The notes under the pieces are model-generated. The model was not told the DNA's origin. It worked only from the letters and a program-made list of their open reading frames with translations, and ran no database searches. From Tannerella sp. (GTDB lineage: Bacteria; Bacteroidota; Bacteroidia; Bacteroidales; Tannerellaceae): a DNA stretch of 51,976 nucleotides. The stretch is from the NCBI GenBank assembly GCA_031285565.1, contig JAITVY010000106.1, positions 1 to 51,976 on the forward strand. Direction: 5' to 3'. Every line of letters begins with the position of its first letter. The stretch's first letter is position 1. A program made the position numbers and the translations under genes. Of the stretch, positions 39,749-48,808 are shown in pieces.

Positions 39749-41821
39749 TTATTCATATTGTAAGAGTAATGAGCCTCTGGGTTGTTCGATAACCAGTGTA
39801 AAACCGTCAGCTAATTCTTTTCCGGTTTTATTAATTACCGTATCGTTATCATAATTACGGATGGCATATGTTTTACCGATATCCAAACCGGATAACTGTA
39901 CCGTCACAGAAGCATCCGTAGATTTTTCCCGCCGAAATGCGACAATGATTCCGCTATCATCCGACGGCCGATGCAACTGGTATGCTAACCAGATATTATC
40001 ACGTGTAAGATCCCTGGTTCCCGACAACGGATAGTAATCCTCATAAAAATAAGTCCGTATCTGCGCATATTCTTTCAGGCAGTTCTGCATGTCGATTACA
40101 GACACATTTTTATCGGTTATTTTCCAGTTATATATCAACGCACTGCTTATACTGGAACGAAAAGAGTAGCGGTCAGTTTGCAGTATTCCCGTACCATGTA
40201 ACGGCAGGAAAAAGTTCAACCCATAGGTATGTCCCTGATATCCATCCGGATCGTCATAATGATAATAATCGCTTCGCCACAGAGGTGCACTACGGGAAAT
40301 CGTTTCAAGATCAAGGCGACGTCCACCGCTGGCGCAATTATCAATCAACATCTCCGGAAATGTTTCCAGCAGATAATCCCAGAAAGCATACAGTCCTTCG
40401 ATATGCCGGACTTCTTTCATCCCTGCGCGTCCCGGTTTATCATTCGCCTCCCAATAGATATCGGGTTGCATATTAAAATCCTGACGGTAGTAATCAATTC
40501 CGTTTTCGCGAATCATACCTGCAATATATTCACTCATCCATACCCGCGCCTCCTGGTTACCTAAATCAAACAACAAGTATGTATCTTTATTGCTGTCCGG
40601 AATATCCAACATCCATTCCGGATGTTCTTCGACCCACTGAGTGCCGCGGATAACGCGCTCAGGTTCGAACCAGACCATAAATTTTGCCCCTACCTTATGT
40701 GCCTCATCGGCTACAGGTTTAAGTCCCCGGGGAAACCGTTCTTTATCAACCGTCCAGTTACCTACCGTATTGGCCCATGTCTGTCCGTTGTTGAAATTTG
40801 AGGCGCCTGTGTACCACCCCGCATCCAGCCAGTATACTTCGGGAATAAGACCAAACTGTGTATATCTTCGTATCATCGCGATGGCATAATCTTCGGTCAG
40901 GCATGAGTATTCTGTACATGGAGCCGGGTCGCGATAATTAAAGCCGCTGGATAAAGGGTATTCTGCAAATTTGCCATTTATTTTCCGGCTTTGATGTGCC
41001 AGGACAAAACGGCGGAATTTATTATGGCCGGTCATACGGTCTTTTCCGTTCCAGAAAAGCAAAGAGACACTGGGAGTACGGATGGATTCGCCTGCTTCAA
41101 GATAGCTTTCAAAACGTTTCATCCCGGATTTAATAGAAAAAGTCCGGTCGTTCTTCTTCACAAAATCGGCAATCCATGTACCCGACCAGCCAATTGAAAA
41201 CATTACACCCTGGTCAGCCGGTGATTCAAGATTGAAGAATGGAAATGCCACTTCGGACGACCGACCACCTTCGGGTGCGATCTGATACGTATCCCCTACT
41301 TCCATCACCTGTGTTTTAGGATGAAAATCCGCTTTTGATATATGATTCCCCTCAGCCGAATGAAGATTAAATCTTCCTGCGACCGGATAATTTAAATCTA
41401 TATCAATTGCTTTTACTTCTTTGAGTGTTTTTGAGTTGCCGGAATCTGTATTCGTAAAACGAAGTACCCACTTAACCGCATCAAAATCGGTATAGCCATC
41501 TACATCGCATTCGACCTTTAATCCTAAAGGCTGATTTTCATAAGTAAAACAGTATTTAACAACATTCGGATCGTTACTTTTTAACGTTTTACCGGAATAT
41601 GTCCACGACCGGATAAAATCGTTTGAGCTTTTACCATCGTAGACAAATGAAAACGGGGGCGTCTTTCCCCATGCAAAGGTGGTATTAATCCATTGTTTGA
41701 TATTCACCGGCTTTGTCGTTAATCTGGTTTGGCATTGCGAATATGATGTATATGGAATTAAGCCCACCAGCAACAGCAGACTTAACAATTTTAAACCGGA
41801 TAGAAGATTTGTTATTTTCAT
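39749..41821 (-). CDS. GH36-like alpha-galactosidase, PUL copy B
   Basis: A 690-residue exported enzyme with a signal peptide (MKITNLLSGLKLLSLLLLVG, cleavage near YSQ at 27-29). Catalytic signatures parallel copy A: WLDAGWY, FMVWFEPERV, nucleophile D448 in YYRQDFNM, DNCASGGRR, and acid/base D518 in LWRSDYYHY. The copies share near-identical motif blocks but differ elsewhere, for instance DDPDGYQGH here against GEPIGYQCH in copy A, which suggests split specificity for different linkages or chain positions. The gene lies 46 bp after the MFS permease. Confidence 0.9.
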   Translation of the reverse strand: MKITNLLSGLKLLSLLLLVGLIPYTSYSQCQTRLTTKPVNIKQWINTTFAWGKTPPFSFVYDGKSSNDFIRSWTYSGKTLKSNDPNVVKYCFTYENQPLGLKVECDVDGYTDFDAVKWVLRFTNTDSGNSKTLKEVKAIDIDLNYPVAGRFNLHSAEGNHISKADFHPKTQVMEVGDTYQIAPEGGRSSEVAFPFFNLESPADQGVMFSIGWSGTWIADFVKKNDRTFSIKSGMKRFESYLEAGESIRTPSVSLLFWNGKDRMTGHNKFRRFVLAHQSRKINGKFAEYPLSSGFNYRDPAPCTEYSCLTEDYAIAMIRRYTQFGLIPEVYWLDAGWYTGASNFNNGQTWANTVGNWTVDKERFPRGLKPVADEAHKVGAKFMVWFEPERVIRGTQWVEEHPEWMLDIPDSNKDTYLLFDLGNQEARVWMSEYIAGMIRENGIDYYRQDFNMQPDIYWEANDKPGRAGMKEVRHIEGLYAFWDYLLETFPEMLIDNCASGGRRLDLETISRSAPLWRSDYYHYDDPDGYQGHTYGLNFFLPLHGTGILQTDRYSFRSSISSALIYNWKITDKNVSVIDMQNCLKEYAQIRTYFYEDYYPLSGTRDLTRDNIWLAYQLHRPSDDSGIIVAFRREKSTDASVTVQLSGLDIGKTYAIRNYDNDTVINKTGKELADGFTLVIEQPRGSLLLQYE

Positions 41822-41867
41822 ATTCTTATTTATTAATTATGCAGTGTTGTTATCTTTTTTTTCATTC

Positions 41868-43019
41868 TTAACTGGTTTGCCTGCCCACCAATGATATTAA
41901 CCAAACCATATATATCCATACAACTGCAATAACTGCAAGCGCCGCAAGCTGGGTTCCAAACCAATCGGATGTCACTCCAAGTATAGGAGTCAGGATAGCT
42001 CCGCCCGAAACACCCATAATTAAAAGCGCCGAAACCTCGTTTGCTTTATCCGGGACACGCTTTAAGGATAACGAGAACAGGATAGAAAACAGATTGGCAT
42101 AGCCTAATCCGAAAATAACCACACAAGCAAGCATTGCCCACACATTTTCAGTGAAAAGCATTGCTATCAATCCTATTACGGCAAGAAATACACTATATTT
42201 GAAAAATTTCTTTTCCGAATATTTTAGCAGGAATATGCCCCCTCCCAATGCTCCAAGGGTACGGGCAAAAAAGTAAACACTATTCCCCAGACCTGCTTCA
42301 TTGAGTTGAAGTCCCGCTTTCTCCATCAGTAGTTTGGGAAACGTGGTATTCATACCTACATCAACCCCGACAAGTACTAATATACCGATAAAAAATGCAA
42401 TAATGTATTTATCTTTAAACAAGCTGAGGGTTACGCGAAACGAGACATTTGATCCTCTTTCCGATTCCGTAATGGGTGTCAGGCAGAGCCAGACCAGGGC
42501 AATTATAGATGTGGCCGCATAAATCGGAAATATGAGTTTCCAGCCAAAAGCCATGCCTGCAGCCCAACTTGCAATAATAGGCCCAAGAAACGAACTGATT
42601 GCTTTTACGAATTGTCCGAGCGTAAGCGTTCCGGTCAGCTTTTCCTTACTCACCACATTTGTTACCAAAGGGTTAAGAGATACCTGCAGTAGTGTATTAC
42701 CGATCCCGACAAATGCAAATGCTATCATAATGTATATAAAATCGTAAACGATAAGCGGTATACAGAATGCAATAACCTGAAGCATAAAACTTAAAAGTAC
42801 GGTCTTTTTACGACCAATCTTATTCATTAACATCCCCGTTGGTATGGAAAGCACAAAAAACCAGAAGAAACATGACATAGCAAGCATGTTGGCCAGCGTA
42901 TCATTCAGGAATGGAAAGTCTTGTTTCACATAGTTGATGGCTATTCCGATAATGTCGACAAAACCCATGATAAAGAATCCGAACATTACGGGTAGTATTT
43001 TTATTCCAGTATTTTTCAT
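41868..43019 (-). CDS. MFS sugar permease of the PUL
   Basis: A 383-residue inner-membrane protein with about 12 transmembrane helices. The N-terminal half has the MFS loop signature in GMLMNKIGRKKTVLLS between helices 2 and 3. It resembles FucP/GlcP-like hexose permeases. It probably imports the monosaccharide freed in the periplasm by the PUL's hydrolases (galactose, mannose or a related sugar). It sits between the GH-A lipoprotein gene (37-bp gap) and the alpha-galactosidases (46-bp gap), clearly one operon. Confidence 0.88.
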   Translation of the reverse strand: MKNTGIKILPVMFGFFIMGFVDIIGIAINYVKQDFPFLNDTLANMLAMSCFFWFFVLSIPTGMLMNKIGRKKTVLLSFMLQVIAFCIPLIVYDFIYIMIAFAFVGIGNTLLQVSLNPLVTNVVSKEKLTGTLTLGQFVKAISSFLGPIIASWAAGMAFGWKLIFPIYAATSIIALVWLCLTPITESERGSNVSFRVTLSLFKDKYIIAFFIGILVLVGVDVGMNTTFPKLLMEKAGLQLNEAGLGNSVYFFARTLGALGGGIFLLKYSEKKFFKYSVFLAVIGLIAMLFTENVWAMLACVVIFGLGYANLFSILFSLSLKRVPDKANEVSALLIMGVSGGAILTPILGVTSDWFGTQLAALAVIAVVWIYMVWLISLVGRQTS

Positions 43020-43056
43020 CTTGTTATATTTAATAATTGAGTAATTGAATATAGGC

Positions 43057-44598
43057 TTATCTTTGCCTGCACAGAACTACGGAATTGGGTTTGATATCGA
43101 CACAAAGCTGATCACTCTCCACAGCAATACTTTCGCCGGATGCAATCATCCCATCGTCTGCCGGTAAATGATTTTCTTCATACCTGTATATATCAAAATG
43201 ATCTTTTACCAACGGATTATTAACAGCCAAACTTTTCGAATCGTTTGTTGCATTGGCAAAAACATACGTCCATTTCCCATCCCTTCCTTTAAAAGCCGAA
43301 CCTATTGCAAAATCATCGTTAAGATCTATCGGATAGATTTCCGCTCCCGGTTTAAGGAACCGTGTCAATAAAGAATAAGAATAATACTGGGGACGCACTT
43401 CATAGTCTTTCTTAATTCTTGTATATGTTGAATCCGTTTTATACGCTTCTTTTATATATTTCCACAAACCAAGCTGCTGCATTTGCTGGTAATCCGCATC
43501 TTTCCCATAATACTGGTCGATCAGGCTCCAGTAACTCACCCCGGCGGCTCCCGCATTGAAAAAATTAAGTATCAGGCGTGTCATTAATACTCCCCTGGCA
43601 TATAAGTCTATATCCTTCTGCCTGGTAGCCCCGACACATTGATTCGAGCCAAATTCGCCGACAAGATGTTTTTTGCCTGCCCCGGCGGCAATATCCACGT
43701 TGTTTTTTTCCCATTTATAAATAGTATCATTCGGTGTATCGTATCCGAAAATATATGTATGTGAGTTAAAAACATCAGCAACATCTGTCAGGTTTTTAGC
43801 ACAATCAATCAAATAAAATGTTCTTGTATCGGTATTATCCGACAAATTAAAACGTACTTTTTCCCTGATGCCGTCTTTTTTAAAACGGACATCCAATATT
43901 TTAGCCATTTTGATATATTCGGTCGATGTAAGCAACGGACCACCATCGGGTTCGTTCATCGGAGTAATTTCTTTTACACACGAATATTTCCGGTCTTCTA
44001 TCAGGTATTTTATTAATGCTGAATAACTTTCAGCCCATTCGTCATAATCTACCGGTCCTGTTATCCATACATTTTCTTTATCCGGATCTGCCATAAAGCA
44101 TTTCTTTACATGCGCATATTTCTGATCCAGTAGCGATACATTTACCGGGCATCCCCATACTACAATACAAACATCCATCTGTTGCTCCTCAGCGAGGTCA
44201 AGCACTTTATACAGGGACTGCATTTCCGGTGAATCAAATGTAAATTTGCTTATATCTGTGTTATGGGGGTCACTGTTATCATTCACCGGTTCGTACCATT
44301 GGGGTTGTAGCATTACCCTAAATTTTTGCAGTCCCATTGCTTTCACCCGCTCCTTCACATACTGCCAGTCTGATTCCTTTGAGCCATCATTGCGCGTCAG
44401 GTTCTGCGAAAAGAAATGCGGATCCAGTTCAGCTCCCATTGCTTCCAGTTCTACTCCGGTAGATTCACCTAAAAAGACATCTGTATACGATGTGTCCGTT
44501 TTCGTTTTACACGATACGATTGTAATCAATATTGTAAAACAGCAAAACCATGCGATGCTGTTTTTTATCCATATATTTAAGCATTGTATTTGTTTCAT
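43057..44598 (-). CDS. Clan GH-A glycoside hydrolase lipoprotein
   Basis: A 513-residue protein with a long leader and lipobox IVS-C at C30, so membrane anchored and possibly surface exposed. The barrel shows clan GH-A residues: E216 in TPMNEPDGG as acid/base and E315 in LVGEFGSNQ as nucleophile. The C-terminal RPQYYSYSLLTRFLKPGAEI and following beta-strands resemble the barrel-plus-sandwich layout of GH30 or GH39 enzymes. The exact family and linkage are uncertain; an endo- or exo-acting enzyme on a beta-linked backbone fits the PUL. Confidence 0.8.
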   Translation of the reverse strand: MKQIQCLNIWIKNSIAWFCCFTILITIVSCKTKTDTSYTDVFLGESTGVELEAMGAELDPHFFSQNLTRNDGSKESDWQYVKERVKAMGLQKFRVMLQPQWYEPVNDNSDPHNTDISKFTFDSPEMQSLYKVLDLAEEQQMDVCIVVWGCPVNVSLLDQKYAHVKKCFMADPDKENVWITGPVDYDEWAESYSALIKYLIEDRKYSCVKEITPMNEPDGGPLLTSTEYIKMAKILDVRFKKDGIREKVRFNLSDNTDTRTFYLIDCAKNLTDVADVFNSHTYIFGYDTPNDTIYKWEKNNVDIAAGAGKKHLVGEFGSNQCVGATRQKDIDLYARGVLMTRLILNFFNAGAAGVSYWSLIDQYYGKDADYQQMQQLGLWKYIKEAYKTDSTYTRIKKDYEVRPQYYSYSLLTRFLKPGAEIYPIDLNDDFAIGSAFKGRDGKWTYVFANATNDSKSLAVNNPLVKDHFDIYRYEENHLPADDGMIASGESIAVESDQLCVDIKPNSVVLCRQR

Positions 44599-44610
44599 AA
44601 GAAATTTATT

Positions 44611-44745
44611 GTTGATTCGTTAAGTCGTTAAAGTGTTGATTCGTCTATGCATTTAGTTGTTAAGTAGTTAATCTATGTAATCGTTTAATTGTTTAGTTGG
44701 TGATTGTTAATTTGTAATCATTAACCCCTAACCATTAATCACTAG
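44611..44745. repeat. Low-complexity GTTAAT/GATTAAT repeats at the GmhA 3' end
   Basis: The 143-bp gap between GmhA and the GH-A gene is filled with GTTAAGTAGTTAA-like units. CTAACCATTAATCACT (44728-44743), 15 of 16 bases identical to part of the repeat at 6450-6486, overlaps the first two bases (44742-44743) of the gmhA stop codon. Confidence 0.5.
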
Positions 44746-45317
44746 TTACGTCCCAGATTTGCTTCTATCGCCTGAATGAGAATATGAATGATTTTGATAT
44801 GTATTTCCTGGATACGGTCCGAAAATTCAGCATCCGGACAGGTCAATGCAATATCAGACAATTCCGATAATGTAGTCACTCCTGCCCTGGTCAATGAAAT
44901 CACATGCATATCCAACGTTTTTGCCGCTTCTGCCGCCCGTATCACATTTTTGGAGTTTCCACTCGTACTAATAGCAAGTAAGATATCCCCGGCTTTTCCT
45001 ATAGCTTCTACATACCTGGAAAAAATTTCGTCAAACGAATAGTCGTTACCTACACATGTAATATATGCCGAATCGTTAATTGCAATAGCAGGATAAGGTT
45101 TCCTATCTTTCCTGAAACGTCCGGTTAATTCTTCGGCAAAATGAGCTGCATCGCACAAAGAACCTCCATTGCCGCAACTGATCACTTTCCCTCCCATCCG
45201 AAGCGCCTGGGCTATCATAGTAGCCGCATTATTTATCTGTTCTACAGCTTCGGGAGTAATGAATTCAACAAGTATATCCCGGGATTCATATAAACTTTTA
45301 TAAATCAAGTCTTTCAT
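44742..45317 (-). CDS. gmhA: Sedoheptulose-7-phosphate isomerase-like SIS protein
   Basis: A 191-residue cytoplasmic sugar-phosphate isomerase. It matches GmhA of E. coli closely by eye: SCGNGGS at 47-53, HFAEELTGR at 59-67 with E63 aligned to the catalytic Glu65, and DRIQEIHIKIIHILIQ with H178 aligned to His180. GmhA converts sedoheptulose-7-phosphate to D-glycero-D-manno-heptose-7-phosphate, the first step of LPS heptose synthesis. Its presence inside a PUL is unexpected: either the PUL recruited it for a phosphosugar, or this is the genome's LPS gene placed here. The start lies inside the 3' end of the ROK gene (20-nt overlap), so translation is coupled to a kinase. Confidence 0.88.
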   Translation of the reverse strand: MKDLIYKSLYESRDILVEFITPEAVEQINNAATMIAQALRMGGKVISCGNGGSLCDAAHFAEELTGRFRKDRKPYPAIAINDSAYITCVGNDYSFDEIFSRYVEAIGKAGDILLAISTSGNSKNVIRAAEAAKTLDMHVISLTRAGVTTLSELSDIALTCPDAEFSDRIQEIHIKIIHILIQAIEANLGRN

Positions 45318-46302
45318 ACGTCGCTTCTTTATTTAATACATTAGCAGCAACAGAAATAGCTGCATAATCACCGATTTGTTCCCCCAACTGCGAGATCATT
45401 ATTTTACATACCCTCCTGGAACCCGGCAATGTTTCTTTTTTAATCATTTCCAGCATACGGGTTTCCATCAATGTCCGGCACCTGGTAAAAATGCCACCGA
45501 TCACAATTGCTTCGGGATTAAGAATATCAATAATAATCGATAAACCTTTTCCTAATTCTTTTGAAGTGATATCGAATATCTGAAGCGCCAGTTCATCACC
45601 TTTAGCCGCTTCTTCGGCCACTTTTTGAGCTGTAAGCAATTCCATTTCTTCCAACCTGCACCAATCAACCGGAAGCCCCATTTGTATTTTCTCTAAAATC
45701 AGCGATTTAGCAATCTGGGTGATACCGCCTCCACTACAAAATCCTTCAAATGAGCCGGCTTTGCCGTAACCGACAGGTCCGTATTCCGAAAGACGGATAT
45801 GCCCCAGTTCACCGGCGTTATCATTGGTTCCGGTATACAGCTTACCATCCAGGATAAGACCTGCACCCAAGCCTGTCCCGAAAGTCATAAAAATCATATT
45901 CCGCATTCCACGTCCCGCACCATATTTCCATTCGGCTAATGCACAGGCATTAGCGTCATTCTGCAGGTTTGTTTTGATTCCAAATTTTTCCTCAATTATA
46001 TCCACAATCGGAATATTGTCCCAACCCGGCAGGTTTGGAGGAGACATAATAAGTCCTTTCGTGCTATCCAAAGGTCCGCCACAACTGATACCTATTGCCG
46101 ACACGCTTTCTTTTGTTAAAGAGTGCTTCTCCATCATATTGTTGACAGAGATCAAAATGTTACCGATCGTTTCATTTACGGATGTGGTAGGAAACTTTTC
46201 TTTATCTGTCAGATATAGTTCCAGACCTTCTTTATAAGCGTAGTTTACAGCACATTTTGTCCCACCGATATCAATGCCTAAAATGTATTCCCTCATACCC
46301 AA
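45298..46302 (-). CDS. ROK-family sugar kinase, variant zinc motif
   Basis: A 334-residue cytoplasmic kinase-like protein. The ATP-binding GIDIGGTK lies at residues 8-15, and the sugar-binding NDANACALAEWKYG segment and GELGHIRL with H168 are conserved. The usual ROK zinc site CxCGxxGCxE is replaced by a GYGKAGSFEGFCSGGG segment with a single cysteine (C189), as in one ROK subset. It would phosphorylate a hexose such as mannose, glucose or an amino sugar entering through the MFS permease. Its 3' end overlaps the GmhA-like gene by 20 nt, and it starts directly after the beta-mannosidase stop with no gap. Confidence 0.88.
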   Translation of the reverse strand: MGMREYILGIDIGGTKCAVNYAYKEGLELYLTDKEKFPTTSVNETIGNILISVNNMMEKHSLTKESVSAIGISCGGPLDSTKGLIMSPPNLPGWDNIPIVDIIEEKFGIKTNLQNDANACALAEWKYGAGRGMRNMIFMTFGTGLGAGLILDGKLYTGTNDNAGELGHIRLSEYGPVGYGKAGSFEGFCSGGGITQIAKSLILEKIQMGLPVDWCRLEEMELLTAQKVAEEAAKGDELALQIFDITSKELGKGLSIIIDILNPEAIVIGGIFTRCRTLMETRMLEMIKKETLPGSRRVCKIMISQLGEQIGDYAAISVAANVLNKEATYERLDL

Positions 46303-48702
46303 TTATTTAATTGTATAAATTTTCGTTTTCTTCAACCAGTTTTTATAATCATCCAGTTTAAACGGGGGCTCCCCGTATAAATAATGATTTGCCAACTTCT
46401 TCCCATCTACATCGTAGTTGATCAGTAATACTCCTTGTCCGGACATTTTAGGCAATTTGGCAATTTCGCCCCTGTCATTTGCATCAACCGTAAACGAGCC
46501 TTTATATATTTCTTTTCCTGTAGCCACATCCGTTATCACTACATTTCCTTTTGAAGACCAGCGTGTGTCATTTACCACAACTAACGGGTACGAACCATCT
46601 TTTGCATCATTCATAAATACACAAACATCTTCGTGTACGTTTTTAAGAAAATGAAAAGCAAGCTTCTTCGAATTGTAATAGTCGACAACCGCATCTGAGA
46701 GTACCGGCCACCCGTCACGCACATTCCACCAGATGATTCCCGAACGATCCGGTTTATCCCCACGCCACATCTCAACAAAAAATTTCATCGCTTCGGCCTG
46801 TACCGACTGGGATGCCATGATAAAATCATCCAGACCTTTGGGTATGGAGCCAAATAAGATTTTCACCTGATTTGTCATCAGGTCGTTCCGTCCTCCCTGT
46901 TTGGGTTCCTGGTTATATATTCTTACGGCTTTCGTCATCCACTCATCATTCCATAATCCCACTTGTCCGTTTAGCCAGGGGTTCACGTAATCTTTTGTAA
47001 ACATTTTCTCCAGGCTTTCGCGGTTAGGGCAGCCATGATATCCTATTTCGCTAACAAACCGGGCTTTGGCTTCGGTATAGAAAGGATCTTTATAATATCC
47101 CCGTGGACCCCATAAGTGATTTTCAGGGAAAAGGTCTTCATTGCTTCCTTCTTCATAAGCAGCCTGGCTTAAATAAGGTGAACTTGGCAAGAAAGGCCTG
47201 GTCGGATCCATTTCATATATGACCTGTGGCAATACTTTCCTGCTGACAACATCTTTGTTCGGATTGATATTAAAATTTACCAGTGTCCAACGAAGGGCGA
47301 TATCGTCTTCATTATTACCCGACCAAAGTACCAGCGACGGATGGCTACGGAATTTCCGGACTATCGAAATGGCTTCTTTTTCAATAGCATCGGCAAAATC
47401 CTGGCGTTGCGGGTAGAAAGTGCAACCCATTGCAAAATCCTGCCATACCATAATTCCATTTTCATCGCATAAATCGAAAAAACGGGAATCTTCATATACA
47501 TTTCCTCCCCAACATCTAACCATATTACAGTTCATTTCAACCATCAGGTTAAACGCATCTTCCAAAAGCGATGCATCCCGGCTATGCAATGCATCAATGG
47601 GCACCCAGTTGGTTCCTTTTACAAACAACCGTTCTCCGTTTACAATAAAACAGAAGCGTCCGGGATCATCCGGCATATGGTTGATATCTTTCAAATCCAG
47701 CTTAGTAGTACGTATTCCGATCCTGGAAGAATGTTCTGATAATAAACGGCCATTTTCCGAAATCAATCTGATCTCAGCATCGTATAAAGCAGGTTCGCCA
47801 TATCCTCTTGGCCACCAGAAATCGACATTTTCGAGATTAACTATCAGGCGGAAAGCATGCTTTACAATATCAAATTCCGTTTTGTATACTTCTTTACCTT
47901 TTCGTTTCAAGGTTACAACAGCACGGCTTTTATCTAATTGGCTGAACGGTATTTCCGTCTGGAGATCAAGGAAGAGTTGCGCTTTTTTATGTTCCGTATC
48001 TATTGTTGAAGTCATCCAATGCGCATCTACAATATGGGTATGGTTGATAACACGCAGTTCGACATCCCTCCAAAGCCCGGCGCTTACCAGCCTGGGCATG
48101 ATGTCCCATCCATATGTATGGGGGGCTCTCCGCAAATAGACAGATTCTTCATTCGCAAAATTGCCTATACTGAATGTTCCTAAGAAATATTTCTGGGCTT
48201 CTATTACGGATGAGCGGATAATAACCTGAAGGTCATTCTCTCCACTCTTTTCCAGAAATTTTGTCACATTAAATTCATGTTCGATAAACATGTTATCGAC
48301 CGATCCTATCAACTGGCCGTTTAACCAGATATCGGCAAGGCAATCTATGCCTCCGAAAAAAAGCCTGACCTGCTCGTCTTCTTTAATTTCGGGAGTTGCA
48401 AACTTTTTTGAATAACACCATTGATATCCTTCATATGGCCTTAAGGTATATACATTGTTGCCAATCATCGGATCTTTTATTAATCCGGCTGCCAACATGT
48501 CTAATTCTACATTCCCGGGGACTTTTGCTTCAATAATCGTACCCTGCACATCCGTCAAATCCTGGGGTGTCCTGACCGCTTCTTTTGGCTGGGGAAAGAA
48601 TTTCAAATTCCAGGTGCCATTTAATGAGATATTACCTGCTTTCATCCCAACCGGAAATAACCCGAACAGAAGCAAGACCCATAGGTAAAATGAATATTTC
48701 AT
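46303..48702 (-). CDS. GH2 beta-mannosidase-like enzyme
   Basis: A 799-residue exported enzyme with a signal peptide of about 22 residues (MKYSFYLWVLLLFGLFPVGMKA). The GH2 order is a sugar-binding domain (NGTWNLKF, DIWLNGQLIG), an immunoglobulin-like domain and a barrel with acid/base E465 in WSGNNEDD and nucleophile E552 in FVSEIGYH; the NNE pattern and spacing fit exo-beta-mannosidases. It removes terminal beta-mannose in the periplasm. Specificity for mannose is inferred from motif and length, not proven. It is the fourth gene from the left in the ROK/GmhA run and is likely cotranscribed. Confidence 0.9.
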   Translation of the reverse strand: MKYSFYLWVLLLFGLFPVGMKAGNISLNGTWNLKFFPQPKEAVRTPQDLTDVQGTIIEAKVPGNVELDMLAAGLIKDPMIGNNVYTLRPYEGYQWCYSKKFATPEIKEDEQVRLFFGGIDCLADIWLNGQLIGSVDNMFIEHEFNVTKFLEKSGENDLQVIIRSSVIEAQKYFLGTFSIGNFANEESVYLRRAPHTYGWDIMPRLVSAGLWRDVELRVINHTHIVDAHWMTSTIDTEHKKAQLFLDLQTEIPFSQLDKSRAVVTLKRKGKEVYKTEFDIVKHAFRLIVNLENVDFWWPRGYGEPALYDAEIRLISENGRLLSEHSSRIGIRTTKLDLKDINHMPDDPGRFCFIVNGERLFVKGTNWVPIDALHSRDASLLEDAFNLMVEMNCNMVRCWGGNVYEDSRFFDLCDENGIMVWQDFAMGCTFYPQRQDFADAIEKEAISIVRKFRSHPSLVLWSGNNEDDIALRWTLVNFNINPNKDVVSRKVLPQVIYEMDPTRPFLPSSPYLSQAAYEEGSNEDLFPENHLWGPRGYYKDPFYTEAKARFVSEIGYHGCPNRESLEKMFTKDYVNPWLNGQVGLWNDEWMTKAVRIYNQEPKQGGRNDLMTNQVKILFGSIPKGLDDFIMASQSVQAEAMKFFVEMWRGDKPDRSGIIWWNVRDGWPVLSDAVVDYYNSKKLAFHFLKNVHEDVCVFMNDAKDGSYPLVVVNDTRWSSKGNVVITDVATGKEIYKGSFTVDANDRGEIAKLPKMSGQGVLLINYDVDGKKLANHYLYGEPPFKLDDYKNWLKKTKIYTIK

Positions 48703-48808
48703 AATTTTGAACTATTAAATGTTGATTACTATACTAAATTTAAAACTAACTAACTCAAAAAACATTTCTACCCAACAAGGCATTATATTAATCTTTAGCC
48801 TCTATTGA

